From Tessaracoccus oleiagri (GTDB taxonomy: Bacteria > Actinomycetota > Actinomycetes > Propionibacteriales > Propionibacteriaceae), in NCBI RefSeq assembly GCF_900103275.1, contig NZ_FNGP01000006.1, positions 62,001 to 126,000 of the forward strand: a DNA stretch of 64,000 bases, written 5' to 3'. Within the stretch, counting starts at the first letter, position 1. Each line of letters starts with the position of its first letter. The notes beneath the pieces were generated by a model. The model ran no database searches, was not told where the DNA came from, and saw nothing but the letters and a program-made list of their open reading frames with translations. This document shows positions 1 to 9,060 of this stretch, one piece after another. The translations under genes and the position numbers were made by a program.

Positions 1-259
1 CGTGGTGGCGCTCGGCGGCGGCGGTGCGCAGCTCGACCTCGTGGCGGAGCTCACGGGCGTGCTCCTCCTGGAGCCGCTTGATCTGGGCGAAGGAGACGAC
101 GAGCGCGACCACCGCCATGGCGATGGCCACCACGACACCGGCGCGCACGACCCAGATGCTGCCGAAGAGGGACGCGAGGGCCGCTGCGGAACCCACGGTG
201 AGGATGATGAGCGCAGCATTACGCTCCGATGAATTTGGTGCTACCCGACGACCTGCCAT
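1..259 (-). CDS. Partial membrane protein, N-terminal part
   Basis: Only the first 86 residues are in the window; the gene continues past the left edge. The start is ATG at 259. The visible part has a short polar leader, two close hydrophobic segments (about residues 15-33 and 36-55), then a charged stretch rich in Glu, Arg and Leu that looks like the start of a cytoplasmic coiled coil. It is the last visible gene of the leftward folate run, 27 bases after the DUF3180 gene. In other actinobacteria this slot after folK and DUF3180 holds a poorly known membrane protein (DUF6779-like); that match is inferred from position and general look only. No function can be assigned. Confidence 0.75.
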   Translation of the reverse strand, partial: MAGRRVAPNSSERNAALIILTVGSAAALASLFGSIWVVRAGVVVAIAMAVVALVVSFAQIKRLQEEHARELRHEVELRTAAAERHH

Positions 260-266
260 GAGGGGG

Positions 267-272
267 ATTCTA
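267..272 (-). promoter_or_regulatory. -10 box, leaderless start of the partial membrane gene
   Basis: TAGAAT lies 7 bases before ATG 259. The intervening bases are C/T-only on this strand, so there is no Shine-Dalgarno sequence. The gene can thus be transcribed on its own. Confidence 0.45.
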
Positions 273-286
273 TAAGGTCGTTCGAA

Positions 287-775
287 TTACGACGGGGACC
301 CTTCAGCGTGTCGCTCATCTTGGGTGTCGTCCGGCGGGTCCTTGATCACCAATTGGCGCTCGATGAGCGACCCGGCCAACGCCATGACCAGCGCGGCGAT
401 GATCGTGCCCGAGCCCTGGACGACCCGCTGCAGCGGGGTGGAGGCGGACATGGCGGGCAGGTACTTCATTACGTAGACGGCGTGCGCACCGGCCAGCACC
501 GCCCCCGTCACGATCAGCGACTTCGCCGTCACGAGGGCGATGAACGCCTCCTGCGAGCCCAACCGCCGCTCCTCGCGGCGCTTCGGGAGCAGCGCGGCGT
601 AGATGATGCCGCCGACGCCGAGTGCACCCAGCACGATGGGCACCGTCCACGGGACGACCGGCGGGTACTCGGCGAGCGCGTCGTAGAGGGACAGGAGCAG
701 CCAGCTCACGAGGGCCCCCGCCAGCACCGCGATGACGGTCTGGCGCGGGCTCGTCAGGGAGAGCTTGTTTCTCAA
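287..775 (-). CDS. DUF3180 family membrane protein
   Basis: A 162-residue integral membrane protein of unknown function. Hydrophobic segments sit at about residues 12-32, 40-60, 78-98 and 115-135, followed by a short acidic tail. The reading frame stays open upstream through folK, but the sensible start is TTG at 775, which overlaps the folK stop codon (TTGA) and gives a compact protein beginning just before the first membrane helix. The family is found next to folK in many actinobacteria, so the position supports the name. The stop/start overlap suggests translational coupling to folK. A role in folate metabolism is not shown; linkage may simply reflect a shared transcript. Confidence 0.8.
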   Translation of the reverse strand: MRNKLSLTSPRQTVIAVLAGALVSWLLLSLYDALAEYPPVVPWTVPIVLGALGVGGIIYAALLPKRREERRLGSQEAFIALVTAKSLIVTGAVLAGAHAVYVMKYLPAMSASTPLQRVVQGSGTIIAALVMALAGSLIERQLVIKDPPDDTQDERHAEGSPS

Positions 776-1335
776 AAGCCTGTCGGGGCGATGATGACGA
801 TGTCGTCGCGGCGGACGATGCCCTCGGTGTCCACGTCCTCGACGAGGTCCGCGATGGGGCCGTGGCCCTCGAGTTCGGCATTGGGATCGATGTCCAGCCA
901 CGGGACGAGGACGAAGCCGCGCTCGTGGGCGTGGGGGTGGGGAAGCTCGATGTCACCCTCCGACACCCGGCGGCCCACCATGACGATGTCGATGTCGAGC
1001 GTTCGCGGACCGCCCGGGACGTCGCGTTCGCGGCCGAAGTTCTCCTCGATGGCCAGCGCCCGGTCGAGGAGGGTCAGCGGCTCCATCGTGGATTCGGCGA
1101 CGATCACCATGTTCAGGAAATTGGGCTGGTCGGGCACGTCACCCCAGGGCGCCGTCTCGTAGACGGGCGAGACGTCGACGAGCATCAGTCCGGGCGTCTC
1201 GGCGAGGAAATCGGTGGCCTGCTGGAGAATGGCCGCCGAATCTCCCTGATTCGATCCCAGGCTGAACACGACCTTTGAAATGGGACGCAGGTTGCCGAGG
1301 GTGTCGACGTCGATATCGAAGGGACCGTTAGACAT
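772..1335 (-). CDS. folK: 6-hydroxymethyl-dihydropterin pyrophosphokinase
   Basis: HPPK transfers pyrophosphate from ATP to 6-hydroxymethyl-7,8-dihydropterin, the step before dihydropteroate synthase in folate synthesis. The 187-residue protein shows the family landmarks: SLGSNQGDS near residue 26, an ETAPWG segment near 60, NFLN near 71, GPRTLDIDIV near residues 109-118 (metal-binding aspartates) and LPHPHAHER near 131-139. A polar 20-residue extension precedes the usual first strand, slightly longer than in E. coli. The start is the ATG at 1335, 2 bases after the folB stop. It is the third folate enzyme in a row after folP and folB. Cytoplasmic. Confidence 0.95.
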   Translation of the reverse strand: MSNGPFDIDVDTLGNLRPISKVVFSLGSNQGDSAAILQQATDFLAETPGLMLVDVSPVYETAPWGDVPDQPNFLNMVIVAESTMEPLTLLDRALAIEENFGRERDVPGGPRTLDIDIVMVGRRVSEGDIELPHPHAHERGFVLVPWLDIDPNAELEGHGPIADLVEDVDTEGIVRRDDIVIIAPTGF

Positions 1336-1337
1336 TT

Positions 1338-1700
1338 CTATCTACTCCTAGTGATGGTGACAGCCACGTCCGTGAACTTGTGGGCGATCGGCGCGTCGGG
1401 TTTGTGCACAGTCACCCGGACGGACTGGGCCATGGCCTGGCTCTTCAGGATTCCGGTCGCGATCTGGCTGGCGAGGGACTCGATGAGCTGCACGGGCTCG
1501 GATTCGATGACTCCGACGACCAGGTCGGCCACCGCGGAATAGTCGATCGTGGCGTCGAGGTCGTCGTGGCTCGGGAGTGTCGGCACGGCGAGTTCCACGT
1601 CGACCACGAAGTCCTGCCCGTTCGCGCGCTCGTCGGGGAACACGCCGTGGAATCCACGCGCGGTCAGGCCTGTGATCGTGATGGTGTCGATGGCGTTCAC
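1338..1700 (-). CDS. folB: Dihydroneopterin aldolase
   Basis: Cleaves 7,8-dihydroneopterin to 6-hydroxymethyl-7,8-dihydropterin and glycolaldehyde, feeding FolK directly. The 120-residue length fits the family. Visible landmarks are ARGFHGVFPDER near residue 14 (the usual 'G..G..eER' region), IDYS near 52, LIESLA near 71 and HKPDAPI near 98, which holds the general-base lysine of the family. The start is GTG at 1700 with a weak GGGCAAAG ribosome site. A possible -10 box (TAGACT) lies 28 bases upstream, so folB-folK may have a second promoter besides reading through from folP, which ends 56 bases upstream. Confidence 0.93.
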   Translation of the reverse strand: MNAIDTITITGLTARGFHGVFPDERANGQDFVVDVELAVPTLPSHDDLDATIDYSAVADLVVGVIESEPVQLIESLASQIATGILKSQAMAQSVRVTVHKPDAPIAHKFTDVAVTITRSR

Positions 1701-1728
1701 CTTTGCCCTGGGTGCTGTGACGTCTGGG

Positions 1729-1734
1729 AGTCTA
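1729..1734 (-). promoter_or_regulatory. Possible -10 box of an internal folB promoter
   Basis: TAGACT in the folP-folB gap. It would start a transcript about 20 bases before GTG 1700, leaving room for the purine-rich ribosome site. The gap is the longest inside the fol run, which favours an internal promoter. Confidence 0.35.
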
Positions 1735-1756
1735 GCGGAGTCCCGTCAGGAGTTTT

Positions 1757-2530
1757 TCACCGGGACCGCAGCTTCGACCCGACGAACACGCCGTCGAGCT
1801 GCAGTGCCACGTCGTGCGTCCGGACCGCCCAGGCGCCGTGCCACGCGGACCATGCGGTCACCATCGCGGTCGCGACGTCCCGGTCCCGAGCTCCCGCCAG
1901 GAACCGCTTCCGGGAGGCGCCGACGAGGACGCGATGGCCCAGCGCCTGGAACTCGTCGAGCCGGCGCAGCAGTTCCCAGTTGTGTCCGCCGGTCTTCGAG
2001 AACCCGAGACCGGGGTCGAGGATGATGCGGTCGGCGCCGATCCCCGCAGCGACGGCCGCGTCGCGTTGCACGAGGAGCTCGCGGATGACGTCCGCCACGA
2101 CGTCGTCGTAGCTCGCCACCTCCTGCATGACGTCGGAGTGCGCCCGCCAGTGCATGAGCACGTACTCGGCTTCGGAGGCGGCGACCACGCCCAACATGGC
2201 AGGGTCCGCGAGGCCGCCGGAGACGTCGTTGATGATGGCGGCGCCGGCGTCGATGGACGCCCTCGCGGTGGCCGAGCGCATGGTGTCCACCGAGACGGTG
2301 ACCCCGTCACGGACGAGGGCCTCGACGAGCGGCACGACGCGGCGGATCTCCTCCGCCTCGTCGACGCGCGGGGCGCCCGGCCGGGTGGACTCGCCGCCGA
2401 CGTCGATCATGTCGGCGCCCTGGGCCAGCAGTTCGCGGGCGTGGGCGAGCGCGTCGTCGTGGTCGAACCAGCGGCCCCCGTCCGAGAACGAGTCGGGGGT
2501 GATGTTGATGATGCCCATGACCCTGGTCAT
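1757..2530 (-). CDS. folP: Dihydropteroate synthase
   Basis: Joins p-aminobenzoate to 6-hydroxymethyl-dihydropterin pyrophosphate to give 7,8-dihydropteroate; the sulfonamide target. The TIM-barrel protein is 257 residues from ATG 2530. The diagnostic motifs are NITPDSFSDGG at residues 9-19, DVGGESTRPG at about 43-52, NDVSGG near 101, LDPGLGFSKT near 171-180 and GASRKRF at about 204-210. The frame is open upstream into folE, but the ATG chosen starts two residues before the first barrel strand and lies 2 bases after the folE stop, implying coupled translation. Cytoplasmic; part of the folE-folP-folB-folK folate operon. Confidence 0.96.
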   Translation of the reverse strand: MTRVMGIINITPDSFSDGGRWFDHDDALAHARELLAQGADMIDVGGESTRPGAPRVDEAEEIRRVVPLVEALVRDGVTVSVDTMRSATARASIDAGAAIINDVSGGLADPAMLGVVAASEAEYVLMHWRAHSDVMQEVASYDDVVADVIRELLVQRDAAVAAGIGADRIILDPGLGFSKTGGHNWELLRRLDEFQALGHRVLVGASRKRFLAGARDRDVATAMVTAWSAWHGAWAVRTHDVALQLDGVFVGSKLRSR

Positions 2531-2532
2531 GC

Positions 2533-3099
2533 TCAATGCCCCAGGATCAGGCTCATCGCCTCGGCTCGCGTGGCCGCGTTGCGCAGCGAGCCGCGCACGG
2601 CGCTGGTGATCGTCTTCGCACCGGGCTTGCGCACGCCGCGGAGCGACATGCACATGTGCTCGGCCTCGATGACGACGATGACGCCACCGGGATCGAGGTG
2701 CTCGACGAGCGCGTCGGCGATCTCGGAGACGAGGCGCTCCTGGATCTGCGGGCGGCGCGCGTACAAGTCGACGAGGCGGGCGAGCTTGGACAGGCCAGCG
2801 ACGCGGCCGTCCTTTGAGGGGATGTAGCCGACGTGGGCCACCCCGTAGAACGGGAGCAGGTGGTGCTCGCAGCTGCTGGCGACCTCGATGTCCTTGACGA
2901 GGATCAGCTCGTCGTGGGCGACGTCGAAGGTCGTGCCCAGGACGTCGGACGCGTCCTTGCCCAGACCGGAGAACAGTTCCGCGTACGAACGGGCCACGCG
3001 GGCGGGCGTGTCCCTCAGCCCGTCACGCTCGGGATCCTCCCCCACGGCGAGGAGGATCTCGCGGACCGCGGCGGCGATGCGTGCCTGGTCGACTGCCAT
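2533..3099 (-). CDS. folE: GTP cyclohydrolase I
   Basis: Converts GTP to 7,8-dihydroneopterin triphosphate, the first committed step of folate synthesis. The 188-residue protein has the zinc ligands C77, H80 and C150 in the expected SSCEHH and AEHMCMS contexts, plus [11 protein letters not shown] and [11 protein letters not shown] take ATG 3099 rather than upstream in-frame codons because it begins the typical helix ([12 protein letters not shown]) and shares a base with the ftsH stop (TGATG), a coupling arrangement. It is followed after 2 bases by folP. The zinc ligands and length match type IA enzymes. Confidence 0.97.
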   Translation of the reverse strand: MAVDQARIAAAVREILLAVGEDPERDGLRDTPARVARSYAELFSGLGKDASDVLGTTFDVAHDELILVKDIEVASSCEHHLLPFYGVAHVGYIPSKDGRVAGLSKLARLVDLYARRPQIQERLVSEIADALVEHLDPGGVIVVIEAEHMCMSLRGVRKPGAKTITSAVRGSLRNAATRAEAMSLILGH

Positions 3100-5174
3100 C
3101 AGGACCTCGGGGGCTGCCAGTCGGAGGAGCCGGGACGCTCCCAGCCGCTCGGGCCGGCCGGCGGCTGCGCCGGAGGCTCGACCGGGGGCACCGGGGCGCT
3201 CGGCGGGCCCCACACCGGCGGACGGTTGTCGCCGGCGGGCTCCTCGTCCTCGTCGGACTTGGGCGGCTGCACGGGCGGGATCTCGGAGGGGACGCGCAGG
3301 TCGGACCCGGTCCAGGCCGGGCGCTTCTCGCGACGCCGCAGCGCCTTGAAGATCTCCGCCACCTGCTCCTTGTTGAGCGTCTCCTTCTCGAACAGCTGAC
3401 GGACGAGCTCGTCGAGCACGTCCCGGTTCTCCTCGAGCACGTCGAACGCCTCCTGGTGCGCCACGTGGATGAGCTTGGAGACCTCCTCGTCGACCACCGC
3501 CGCGAGGTTGTCGGAGTACTCCTTGGTGGAGTCGGTGCCGCGCATGCCCATGAAGGGCTCCGAGTCGCCACCGCCGATCTTCACAGCGCCGATGCGCTCG
3601 CTCATGCCGTACTGGGTGACCATGGCCCGCGCCACGCGGGTGGCCTTCTCGATGTCGTTGCTGGCGCCGGTGGTGGGGTCGTGGAACACGAGCTCCTCCG
3701 CCGCGCGGCCGCCCATCATGTAGGCCATCTGGTCGAGCAACTCGCCGCGGGTCTGGGAGTACTTGTCCTGGTCGGGCAGCACCATCGTGTAGCCGAGCGC
3801 CCTGCCGCGCGGCAGGATCGTGACCTTCTGCACGGGGTCGTTGCCCGGCATCGCCGCCGCGACCAGCGCGTGTCCGCCCTCGTGGTACGCGGTGATCAGG
3901 CGCTCCTTCTCGTTCATGAGCCGCGTCTTCTTTTGCGGCCCGGCGATCACGCGGTCGATGGCCTCGTCGAGCTCGCGCTGGCCGATGATGTCCTTGCCCT
4001 CGCGGGCGGCGAGCAGCGCCGCCTCGTTGAGCACGTTCGCGAGATCCGCGCCGGAGAAGCCGGGGGTGCGGCGGGCGATGGAGGCGAGGTCCACCGTCGA
4101 CGCGAGCGGCTTGCCCTTGGCGTGCACGCGGAGGATGTGCTCGCGGCCGGCGGCGTCGGGCGCCTCGACGGAGATCTGGCGGTCGAAGCGGCCGGGGCGG
4201 AGCAGGGCGGGGTCGAGGACGTCGGGCCGGTTGGTGGCGGCGATCAGGATCACGCCGCCGCGCGCGTCGAAGCCGTCCATCTCGACGAGCAGCTGGTTGA
4301 GCGTCTGCTCGCGCTCGTCGTGGCCGCCGCCCATGCCGGCGCCGCGGTGGCGGCCGACGGCGTCGATCTCGTCGATGAACACGATCGCGGGGGCGTTCTC
4401 CTTGGCTTGGGAGAACAGGTCACGCACGCGGGAGGCGCCCACGCCGACGAACATCTCGACGAAGTCCGAACCGGAGATGGAGAAGAACGGCACGCCCGCC
4501 TCGCCCGCCACGGCGCGCGCGAGCAGCGTCTTGCCGGTGCCGGGGGGCCCGTACAGCAGCACGCCCTTGGGGATCTTGGCGCCGAGTTCGGCGAACTTCG
4601 CCGGCTTCTCGAGGAACTCCTTGATCTCGACGAGCTCCTCGACGGCCTCGTCGGCGCCCGCCACGTCGGCGAACGTCGTCTGCGGGGTGTCCTTGTTGGC
4701 CAGCTTCGCGCGCGACTTCCCGAACGACAGCGGCCCGCCCGCTCCGCCGCTGTTCATCATCCGGAAGATGAAGAAGAACGCGACGAGCAGGATCAGGAAC
4801 GGCAGGCCCGTGTAGAGGAACATCGACAGCAGCCCGGGCGACGGGTTGAGGCCGTCCCAGCGTTCCAGGGTGCCGTCGGCCTTGCGCTCCTCGAGGAGCG
4901 AGATCACGTCGTCGATCTGCTGCTCGCCCACCCACACCGACTGGGTCTTGTTGCCGTCCATGTCGGTGACCTGGATCTGCTGCTCACCGTCGACGAGCAG
5001 TACCTCGCGAAGCTCCTGGTCGCTCTGGAGCAGTTCCATGGTCTGGCTGGTGGGAACGTTCTGGAACCCCGTGAACGAGCTGAAGAGCTGCCAGATCAGC
5101 ATCATCGACACGACGATGATGAGGATCCACGCCACGGGCGATTTGAAGAACTTTTGCAAGGGGGCCCCGCTCAA
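3099..5174 (-). CDS. ftsH: ATP-dependent zinc metalloprotease FtsH
   Basis: A hexameric AAA+ protease that degrades misassembled membrane proteins and some short-lived cytosolic ones at the inner membrane face. In the 691 residues: membrane helix at about 14-33, extracytoplasmic FtsH domain, second helix at about 116-137, Walker A GPPGTGKT at 209-216, Walker B VFIDEIDA near 265, the second region of homology ending in LLRPGRFDR near 332, zinc motif HEGGH at 431-435 and the third ligand D507. The C-terminal tail (about 625-691) is rich in Pro and acidic residues and likely disordered, typical of actinobacteria. The start is TTG 5174; a second TTG at 5159 is possible. hpt lies upstream and folE overlaps its stop. 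Confidence 0.96.
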   Translation of the reverse strand: MSGAPLQKFFKSPVAWILIIVVSMMLIWQLFSSFTGFQNVPTSQTMELLQSDQELREVLLVDGEQQIQVTDMDGNKTQSVWVGEQQIDDVISLLEERKADGTLERWDGLNPSPGLLSMFLYTGLPFLILLVAFFFIFRMMNSGGAGGPLSFGKSRAKLANKDTPQTTFADVAGADEAVEELVEIKEFLEKPAKFAELGAKIPKGVLLYGPPGTGKTLLARAVAGEAGVPFFSISGSDFVEMFVGVGASRVRDLFSQAKENAPAIVFIDEIDAVGRHRGAGMGGGHDEREQTLNQLLVEMDGFDARGGVILIAATNRPDVLDPALLRPGRFDRQISVEAPDAAGREHILRVHAKGKPLASTVDLASIARRTPGFSGADLANVLNEAALLAAREGKDIIGQRELDEAIDRVIAGPQKKTRLMNEKERLITAYHEGGHALVAAAMPGNDPVQKVTILPRGRALGYTMVLPDQDKYSQTRGELLDQMAYMMGGRAAEELVFHDPTTGASNDIEKATRVARAMVTQYGMSERIGAVKIGGGDSEPFMGMRGTDSTKEYSDNLAAVVDEEVSKLIHVAHQEAFDVLEENRDVLDELVRQLFEKETLNKEQVAEIFKALRRREKRPAWTGSDLRVPSEIPPVQPPKSDEDEEPAGDNRPPVWGPPSAPVPPVEPPAQPPAGPSGWERPGSSDWQPPRS

Positions 5175-5198
5175 AGAAGTCGGAATTCAGCAAACGGC

Positions 5199-5204
5199 AG
5201 CCTA
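5199..5204 (-). promoter_or_regulatory. -10 box of ftsH
   Basis: TAGGCT 24 bases before TTG 5174. Transcription would begin around 5192, just past a hairpin that follows hpt, so ftsH and the folate genes behind it probably form their own unit. Confidence 0.45.
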
Positions 5205-5211
5205 CCAGCGT

Positions 5212-5232
5212 GCCGCAACCGCCCCCTGCGGC
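5212..5232 (-). terminator. Hairpin after hpt, possible terminator
   Basis: Six-pair GC stem (5212-5217 with 5227-5232) and a 9-base C/G-rich loop immediately after the hpt stop. There is no T tract, so it may only attenuate. Confidence 0.35.
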
Positions 5233-5784
5233 TTAGCTGTAGACCTCTGACTTGAGCGTGGCGACGTCGCGCAGGTTGCGGTACTTCTCCGCGTAGTCGA
5301 GCCCGAACCCGACGACGAACTCGTTGGGGATGTCGAAGCCCACGTACTTCACGTCGACGTCGATCTGCGCCGCGTCGGGCTTGCGGAACATGGTCATGAT
5401 CTCGAGGCTCGCGGGGCCGCGGGAGGCGAGGTAGTTCATCAGGTAGCTGAGCGTGAGCCCGGTGTCGATGATGTCCTCCACGACGATCACGTGGCGGCCC
5501 TCGAGGTCCTGCGAGAGGTCTTTCAGGATGCGGACGACGCCGCTCGACTGCGTGCCGGCGCCGTAGCTGGAGACCGCCATCCAGTCCATCTGGACATGGC
5601 TCTTCATGGCGCGCTGCAGGTCGGCCATCACCATGACGGCGCCGTTGAGGACCCCGACGAGCAGGATCTCCTTGCCGTCGTAGTCGGCGTCGATCTGCGC
5701 GGCCACTTCCGCGATGCGGTCGGCGATCTGGTCGGAGGTGAAGAGCACGTGCTCGAGGTCCTGCGAGATGTCGGATGCGTCCAC
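5233..5784 (-). CDS. hpt: Hypoxanthine phosphoribosyltransferase
   Basis: Salvages hypoxanthine and guanine with PRPP to make IMP and GMP. The 183-residue, cytoplasmic enzyme shows the PRPP-binding motif VIVVEDIIDTGLTL at about residues 93-106, LVGVLNGAVM near 41-50 (the flexible-loop side) and FDIPNEFVVGFGLDYAEKYR near 149-168. Length fits the bacterial HPRT family. The start is GTG 5784, with a TAGGGT box 6 bases upstream inside the end of tilS, so it can be leaderless. tilS-hpt-ftsH is a conserved order in many Gram-positive bacteria, and B. subtilis TilS and HprT have been reported to regulate ftsH jointly; whether that holds here is unknown. Confidence 0.95.
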   Translation of the reverse strand: MDASDISQDLEHVLFTSDQIADRIAEVAAQIDADYDGKEILLVGVLNGAVMVMADLQRAMKSHVQMDWMAVSSYGAGTQSSGVVRILKDLSQDLEGRHVIVVEDIIDTGLTLSYLMNYLASRGPASLEIMTMFRKPDAAQIDVDVKYVGFDIPNEFVVGFGLDYAEKYRNLRDVATLKSEVYS

Positions 5785-5788
5785 CCGC

Positions 5789-6715
5789 TCACCCTAGCAA
5801 GCGCAGCTCCCCGTCGGTACGCTGCACCCTCGCGCACGGGACGTCGATCGGTCCCTGGCCGTGCCAGGCCGAGACGAGGGAGTCGACGGCGAGGACATGG
5901 CCCATGCCGACCACCGCTCCCCCGCGCGTCAGCCAGTTCTTCAGGACGCGCCAGCGCAGCGCCTCCGGGAGGTCCTTGACCGCGTCGACCGGCAGCGGGC
6001 CGTCGAGGGTGGCGACGGCGTCGCGGGCGAGCTGGTCGAGGAGGTCGGCGTCGGCGCGCGCCAGCTCCGCGGAGCGGCCGAGGCTGGGGACGATGTCGCG
6101 GCCGACGACGCCCTCGAAGTCGGCCAGCCACTTCCGCACGCGGACGCGGGTGAAGGCGTCGTCGAGGTTCATCGGGTCGCTCCAGTAGCGGATGTCCCAC
6201 TCGACGCAGGCCTGCTCCGTCGTGGAGCGGCGCACCCCGAGCAGTGGCCGGACGAAGGGTCCGCGGGCCGGGGCCATGCCCGCCAGGGAGCGGATGCCCG
6301 AGCCGCGGATGAGGCCCAGGAAGACCTGCTCCGCCTGGTCGTCGAGCGTGTGGCCGAGGAGCACCGGGAGCCCGTCCTGGGCGAGCGCGTCGAGCCGGGA
6401 GTCGCGCGCCGCGGCTTCCACGCCCTCCACGGAGGGTTCGACGTCGACCTTCCGCACCTCGGCGTGGACCCCGCGCACCTCCAGGGTGCCGCGGACGTGC
6501 TCGGCGATGTCGCCCGAGTTCTGCTGCAGCTGGTGGTCGACGATCACGGCGCGGACGGTGCCGCCGCGCTTCTCCGCGCACCACTTGGCTCCGAGCGCGA
6601 GCGCGAGCGAGTCGGCCCCTCCGGACACCCCGACGACGACCTCGCCCCCGGGCCATGCGTTCGCGACCGCCTGCGCGACCTCCAGTGCTGCGGGACCGAG
6701 CTCTCGTTTAGCCAT
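5789..6715 (-). CDS. tilS: tRNA(Ile)-lysidine synthetase
   Basis: Modifies C34 of the minor tRNA-Ile(CAU) to lysidine using lysine and ATP, changing its decoding from AUG to AUA. The PP-loop motif VGVSGGADSLALAL lies at residues 33-46 of 308. A long N-terminal Rossmann-type ATPase domain is followed by a shorter helical region; the C-terminal domains of the E. coli enzyme are missing, as in many actinobacteria. The start ATG 6715 overlaps the preceding zincin gene by 8 bases (ATGGCTAA). hpt starts 4 bases after the stop. Confidence 0.94.
   Translation of the reverse strand: MAKRELGPAALEVAQAVANAWPGGEVVVGVSGGADSLALALGAKWCAEKRGGTVRAVIVDHQLQQNSGDIAEHVRGTLEVRGVHAEVRKVDVEPSVEGVEAAARDSRLDALAQDGLPVLLGHTLDDQAEQVFLGLIRGSGIRSLAGMAPARGPFVRPLLGVRRSTTEQACVEWDIRYWSDPMNLDDAFTRVRVRKWLADFEGVVGRDIVPSLGRSAELARADADLLDQLARDAVATLDGPLPVDAVKDLPEALRWRVLKNWLTRGGAVVGMGHVLAVDSLVSAWHGQGPIDVPCARVQRTDGELRLLG
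5791..5796 (-). promoter_or_regulatory. -10 box of hpt inside tilS
   Basis: TAGGGT spans the last codons of tilS; its final T is the first base of the tilS TGA stop. The gap to GTG 5784 is 6 bases, too short for a Shine-Dalgarno site. Confidence 0.45.
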
Positions 6716-7577
6716 GGACCCTATTGAGCCACGCCTGCGGGTCGGAGATCTCCCGTTTCGAGGGAAGGTTCTCTGGTTTCTCGTACGCGGCGAGGACCGC
6801 GTTGCTGCGGGAGAGGCGCCGAACGCGGGTGCAGAACTCCAGGCCGTTGGCGTACTGGGCGGCCTTGTCGAGCAGGCCCGCGCCCCTGCGGGGCTTCCGG
6901 CGGAACGACTTGCGCATGCGTCCTGCGGTGCGGATGCGCCCCGAGTGGTCCGACACGTAGTCCGCGTGGCCCTCGAGGAAGGTCATGGTGGCGACGATCT
7001 GGTCCAGCGCGTGGCGGCCGCCCGCGTCGCGCACGAGGGAGGCGAGGTGCTCGCGCAGCCAGGGCGCCTTCTCGAACTGGAGCGCGTGGGTCTGCTCGTG
7101 GATCGCCACCCAGCGACGGAAGTCGCGCGGGACGAAGCCACGCGCCCGCTCCATGGCGTACAGGTTGGGCGCGACGAGGTAGAGCCGGTCGCGGCCGGTG
7201 AACGCGTCGTACTGTCCGAGCATGAAGCGGGATCCGAGCGCGAAGCCGACGCCGAGCGCGGCACCCAGTCCGCGGCGGCCGAGCTCGCGGCGGAGCCCGT
7301 CGGGCCGGTGCGGCCAGTCGAGCGTGTCGAGGGCGGCCTGGGTGATCGTCGAGGCGGCGCGCACCCACCCGTCGCGGTCCACGACGACGACGTCGCGCGC
7401 ACCCACCGACTGCATCCGCATGCCGCGCGCGGCGATCTCCCCCGCCTCACGGGCCCGCTGCTTGAGGTCGGCGACGAAGCGGATCGCCTCCGGCCTCGTC
7501 ACGTCGGGCGGGTCGCCGCGTCCGAGCCGCGCGATGCGCGTCGCCGACTGCCAGTGCACCTCGGGGGCGTAGTCCAT
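6708..7577 (-). CDS. Zincin-like metalloprotease, DUF2342 family
   Basis: A 289-residue protein with an HExxH motif, H160-E-Q-T-H164, and a downstream E202-G-H204 that could supply the third zinc ligand, so a metallopeptidase fold is likely. The family is often annotated as zinc-dependent metalloprotease or coenzyme F420 biosynthesis-associated protein; substrates are unknown. It starts at ATG 7577, which overlaps the dacB stop (TGATG); an upstream in-frame ATG at 7589 is the alternative. There is no signal peptide, so it is cytoplasmic as far as I can see. The dacB-DUF2342-tilS order is conserved in actinobacteria, so the pairing with cell-wall and tRNA genes is ancestral. Confidence 0.85.
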   Translation of the reverse strand: MDYAPEVHWQSATRIARLGRGDPPDVTRPEAIRFVADLKQRAREAGEIAARGMRMQSVGARDVVVVDRDGWVRAASTITQAALDTLDWPHRPDGLRRELGRRGLGAALGVGFALGSRFMLGQYDAFTGRDRLYLVAPNLYAMERARGFVPRDFRRWVAIHEQTHALQFEKAPWLREHLASLVRDAGGRHALDQIVATMTFLEGHADYVSDHSGRIRTAGRMRKSFRRKPRRGAGLLDKAAQYANGLEFCTRVRRLSRSNAVLAAYEKPENLPSKREISDPQAWLNRVHG

Positions 7578-8998
7578 CAGCACCCACATCCGGTGAGGAC
7601 CCCGACGACCTGGTCCTCCCAGACCTTGGCGTCCCAGCCGCTCACCTGGCCGTTGGCGAGCACCGCGTAGACGACGAGGGCGCCGTCGCTCGTGACGGTG
7701 GTGCCGGCGAGCGACGAGACGAAGCTCAGGGTGCCGGTCTTGGCGCGCGCGACCCCCCGGGCGGCGCTGGAGACGGGGTCGGAGAAGCGGTCGGCGAGCG
7801 TGCCGGTGACGCCCGCGACGGGTAGCCCGTCGAGGATCGCGGTGAGCCGGGGCGTGGTGAGCAGGTGCAGGTTGGCCCGGGCGAGGAGGCCCGCCGAGAA
7901 CACGTTGCTGCGCGAGAGCCCGGAGGCGTCGTCGAGGTGGGCCGTGTCCTCCCAGAGCCCGAGTTCGGTGAGCTGCTCGGCGATGGCCGCGGTGGAGCCC
8001 GCGAACGTCGTGGGATGGCCGGTGCGGGCCGCGAGCTGGAATCCCAGCAGCTCGGTGAACGAGTTGTTGGAGCGGAGCATCGCCTGCTCGACGAGCACGT
8101 GGACCGGCTCGGACTCGACGCGCGCGAGCTCCCGGCCCGAGCCCGCCACCGCGGCGGGCTCTCCGGTCACGGTCACCCCCAGCTCGGCGAGCTGGCCCGC
8201 GAACAGTTGCGCCGCGGCGAGGGCGGGCGTGCGGCTGCGGGCACCGTCGACGCGACCCTCGTCGGCCCAGAGCGCGGTGATCGGCGTGACCTGGTCCCGG
8301 TAGCTCTCCGGCCACGTCGGGGCCCAGCCGTCGCCCTCGAAGAGCGAGGCGTCGTAGCCGAGGCTGACCGTCGTCGTCCCGGCCTCCCGCAGCGCGGCCG
8401 CCGTGGCCTCCGCCAGTGCCCGGAGCGAGGCCGGCGCGGGATAGGCGCCCTCGGACACCGGCTCGACGCGCAGCAGCGGGTCGCCGCCGCCCACCAGCAC
8501 GATCGTCGACGGGTCCGGCGCCACCACGCGGGTGGCGAAGCGTTCGTCGCCGTCGAACGCGTTCATGACCGCGACCGCGGTCAGGGTCTTGGTGTTGGAG
8601 GCCGGGATGAGCGGCTGGGCCGCGTTGCTGCCGGCGAGCACCTCGCCCGTGGCGGCGTCGAGGATCTCGTAGGCGATCGCGGCGGGGCTCCCGTCGGCGG
8701 TGACGATCCGGCTGGTGTCGAGCGCGGCAAGGCGCTGCTGCAGCACGGCCGGGTCGGGGGCAGGACCACCGGGGGGCAGCGGGGGCGGCGGGGCGAGGTC
8801 GGGCTCGACCACCGGTTCGGGCTCCGGGGTCGGCTCCACGAACATCGTGGGCGCGATGGTGGGCTCCCCGCCGGGGTTCTCGAGGCCGGCTGCGGTGAGG
8901 ATGGGCCGGTGGAGCGCGGCGGCGACGATGCCGCCCGCGAGCAGCAGCGCCACGATCAGGCCGGTGATGGCCCAGTCGAGCCCTCGCGACTTCGGCAC
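7577..8998 (-). CDS. dacB: D-alanyl-D-alanine carboxypeptidase/endopeptidase, PBP4-type
   Basis: Peptidase S13 enzyme that trims or cuts peptidoglycan stem peptides outside the membrane. The 473 residues hold a signal-anchor helix at about 9-28, a Pro/Glu-rich linker to about 80, then the serine-transferase core: S134-N-T-K137 (SxxK nucleophile and base), SNN near residue 300 and KTG near 415. I choose GTG 8998 because a strong GGAGGTG ribosome site precedes it by 3 bases and because the protein then begins right before the membrane helix. First gene of the leftward operon; it overlaps the DUF2342 gene by one base. ppa diverges from it. Confidence 0.92.
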   Translation of the reverse strand: MPKSRGLDWAITGLIVALLLAGGIVAAALHRPILTAAGLENPGGEPTIAPTMFVEPTPEPEPVVEPDLAPPPPLPPGGPAPDPAVLQQRLAALDTSRIVTADGSPAAIAYEILDAATGEVLAGSNAAQPLIPASNTKTLTAVAVMNAFDGDERFATRVVAPDPSTIVLVGGGDPLLRVEPVSEGAYPAPASLRALAEATAAALREAGTTTVSLGYDASLFEGDGWAPTWPESYRDQVTPITALWADEGRVDGARSRTPALAAAQLFAGQLAELGVTVTGEPAAVAGSGRELARVESEPVHVLVEQAMLRSNNSFTELLGFQLAARTGHPTTFAGSTAAIAEQLTELGLWEDTAHLDDASGLSRSNVFSAGLLARANLHLLTTPRLTAILDGLPVAGVTGTLADRFSDPVSSAARGVARAKTGTLSFVSSLAGTTVTSDGALVVYAVLANGQVSGWDAKVWEDQVVGVLTGCGC

Positions 8999-9060
8999 TC
9001 CCACCTCCAACGCGGTATCCTGCTCGAACAAGAACACCGCAAATTATAGGAGTTGGGGCA
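8999..9060. promoter_or_regulatory. Divergent promoter region of dacB and ppa
   Basis: 62 bases between two divergent starts. Rightward, TATCCT at 9016-9021 could be the ppa -10 box, giving a leader of about 33 bases with the AGGAG site at 9048. Leftward, TTGCGG (9037-9042) and GATACC (9014-9019) are 17 bases apart. The boxes overlap, so transcription of the two genes may compete. Confidence 0.35.

Noticed and set aside
1757-3099. Riboswitch before or within the folate genes
   Set aside because: Gaps are too short (2 bases, overlaps, and 56 bases) to hold a THF or related aptamer.
3081-5255. Long open frame (724 codons) opposite ftsH
   Set aside because: A shadow of the GC-rich third positions of ftsH; its protein is low-complexity Leu/Val/Arg/Gly/Glu with no motif.
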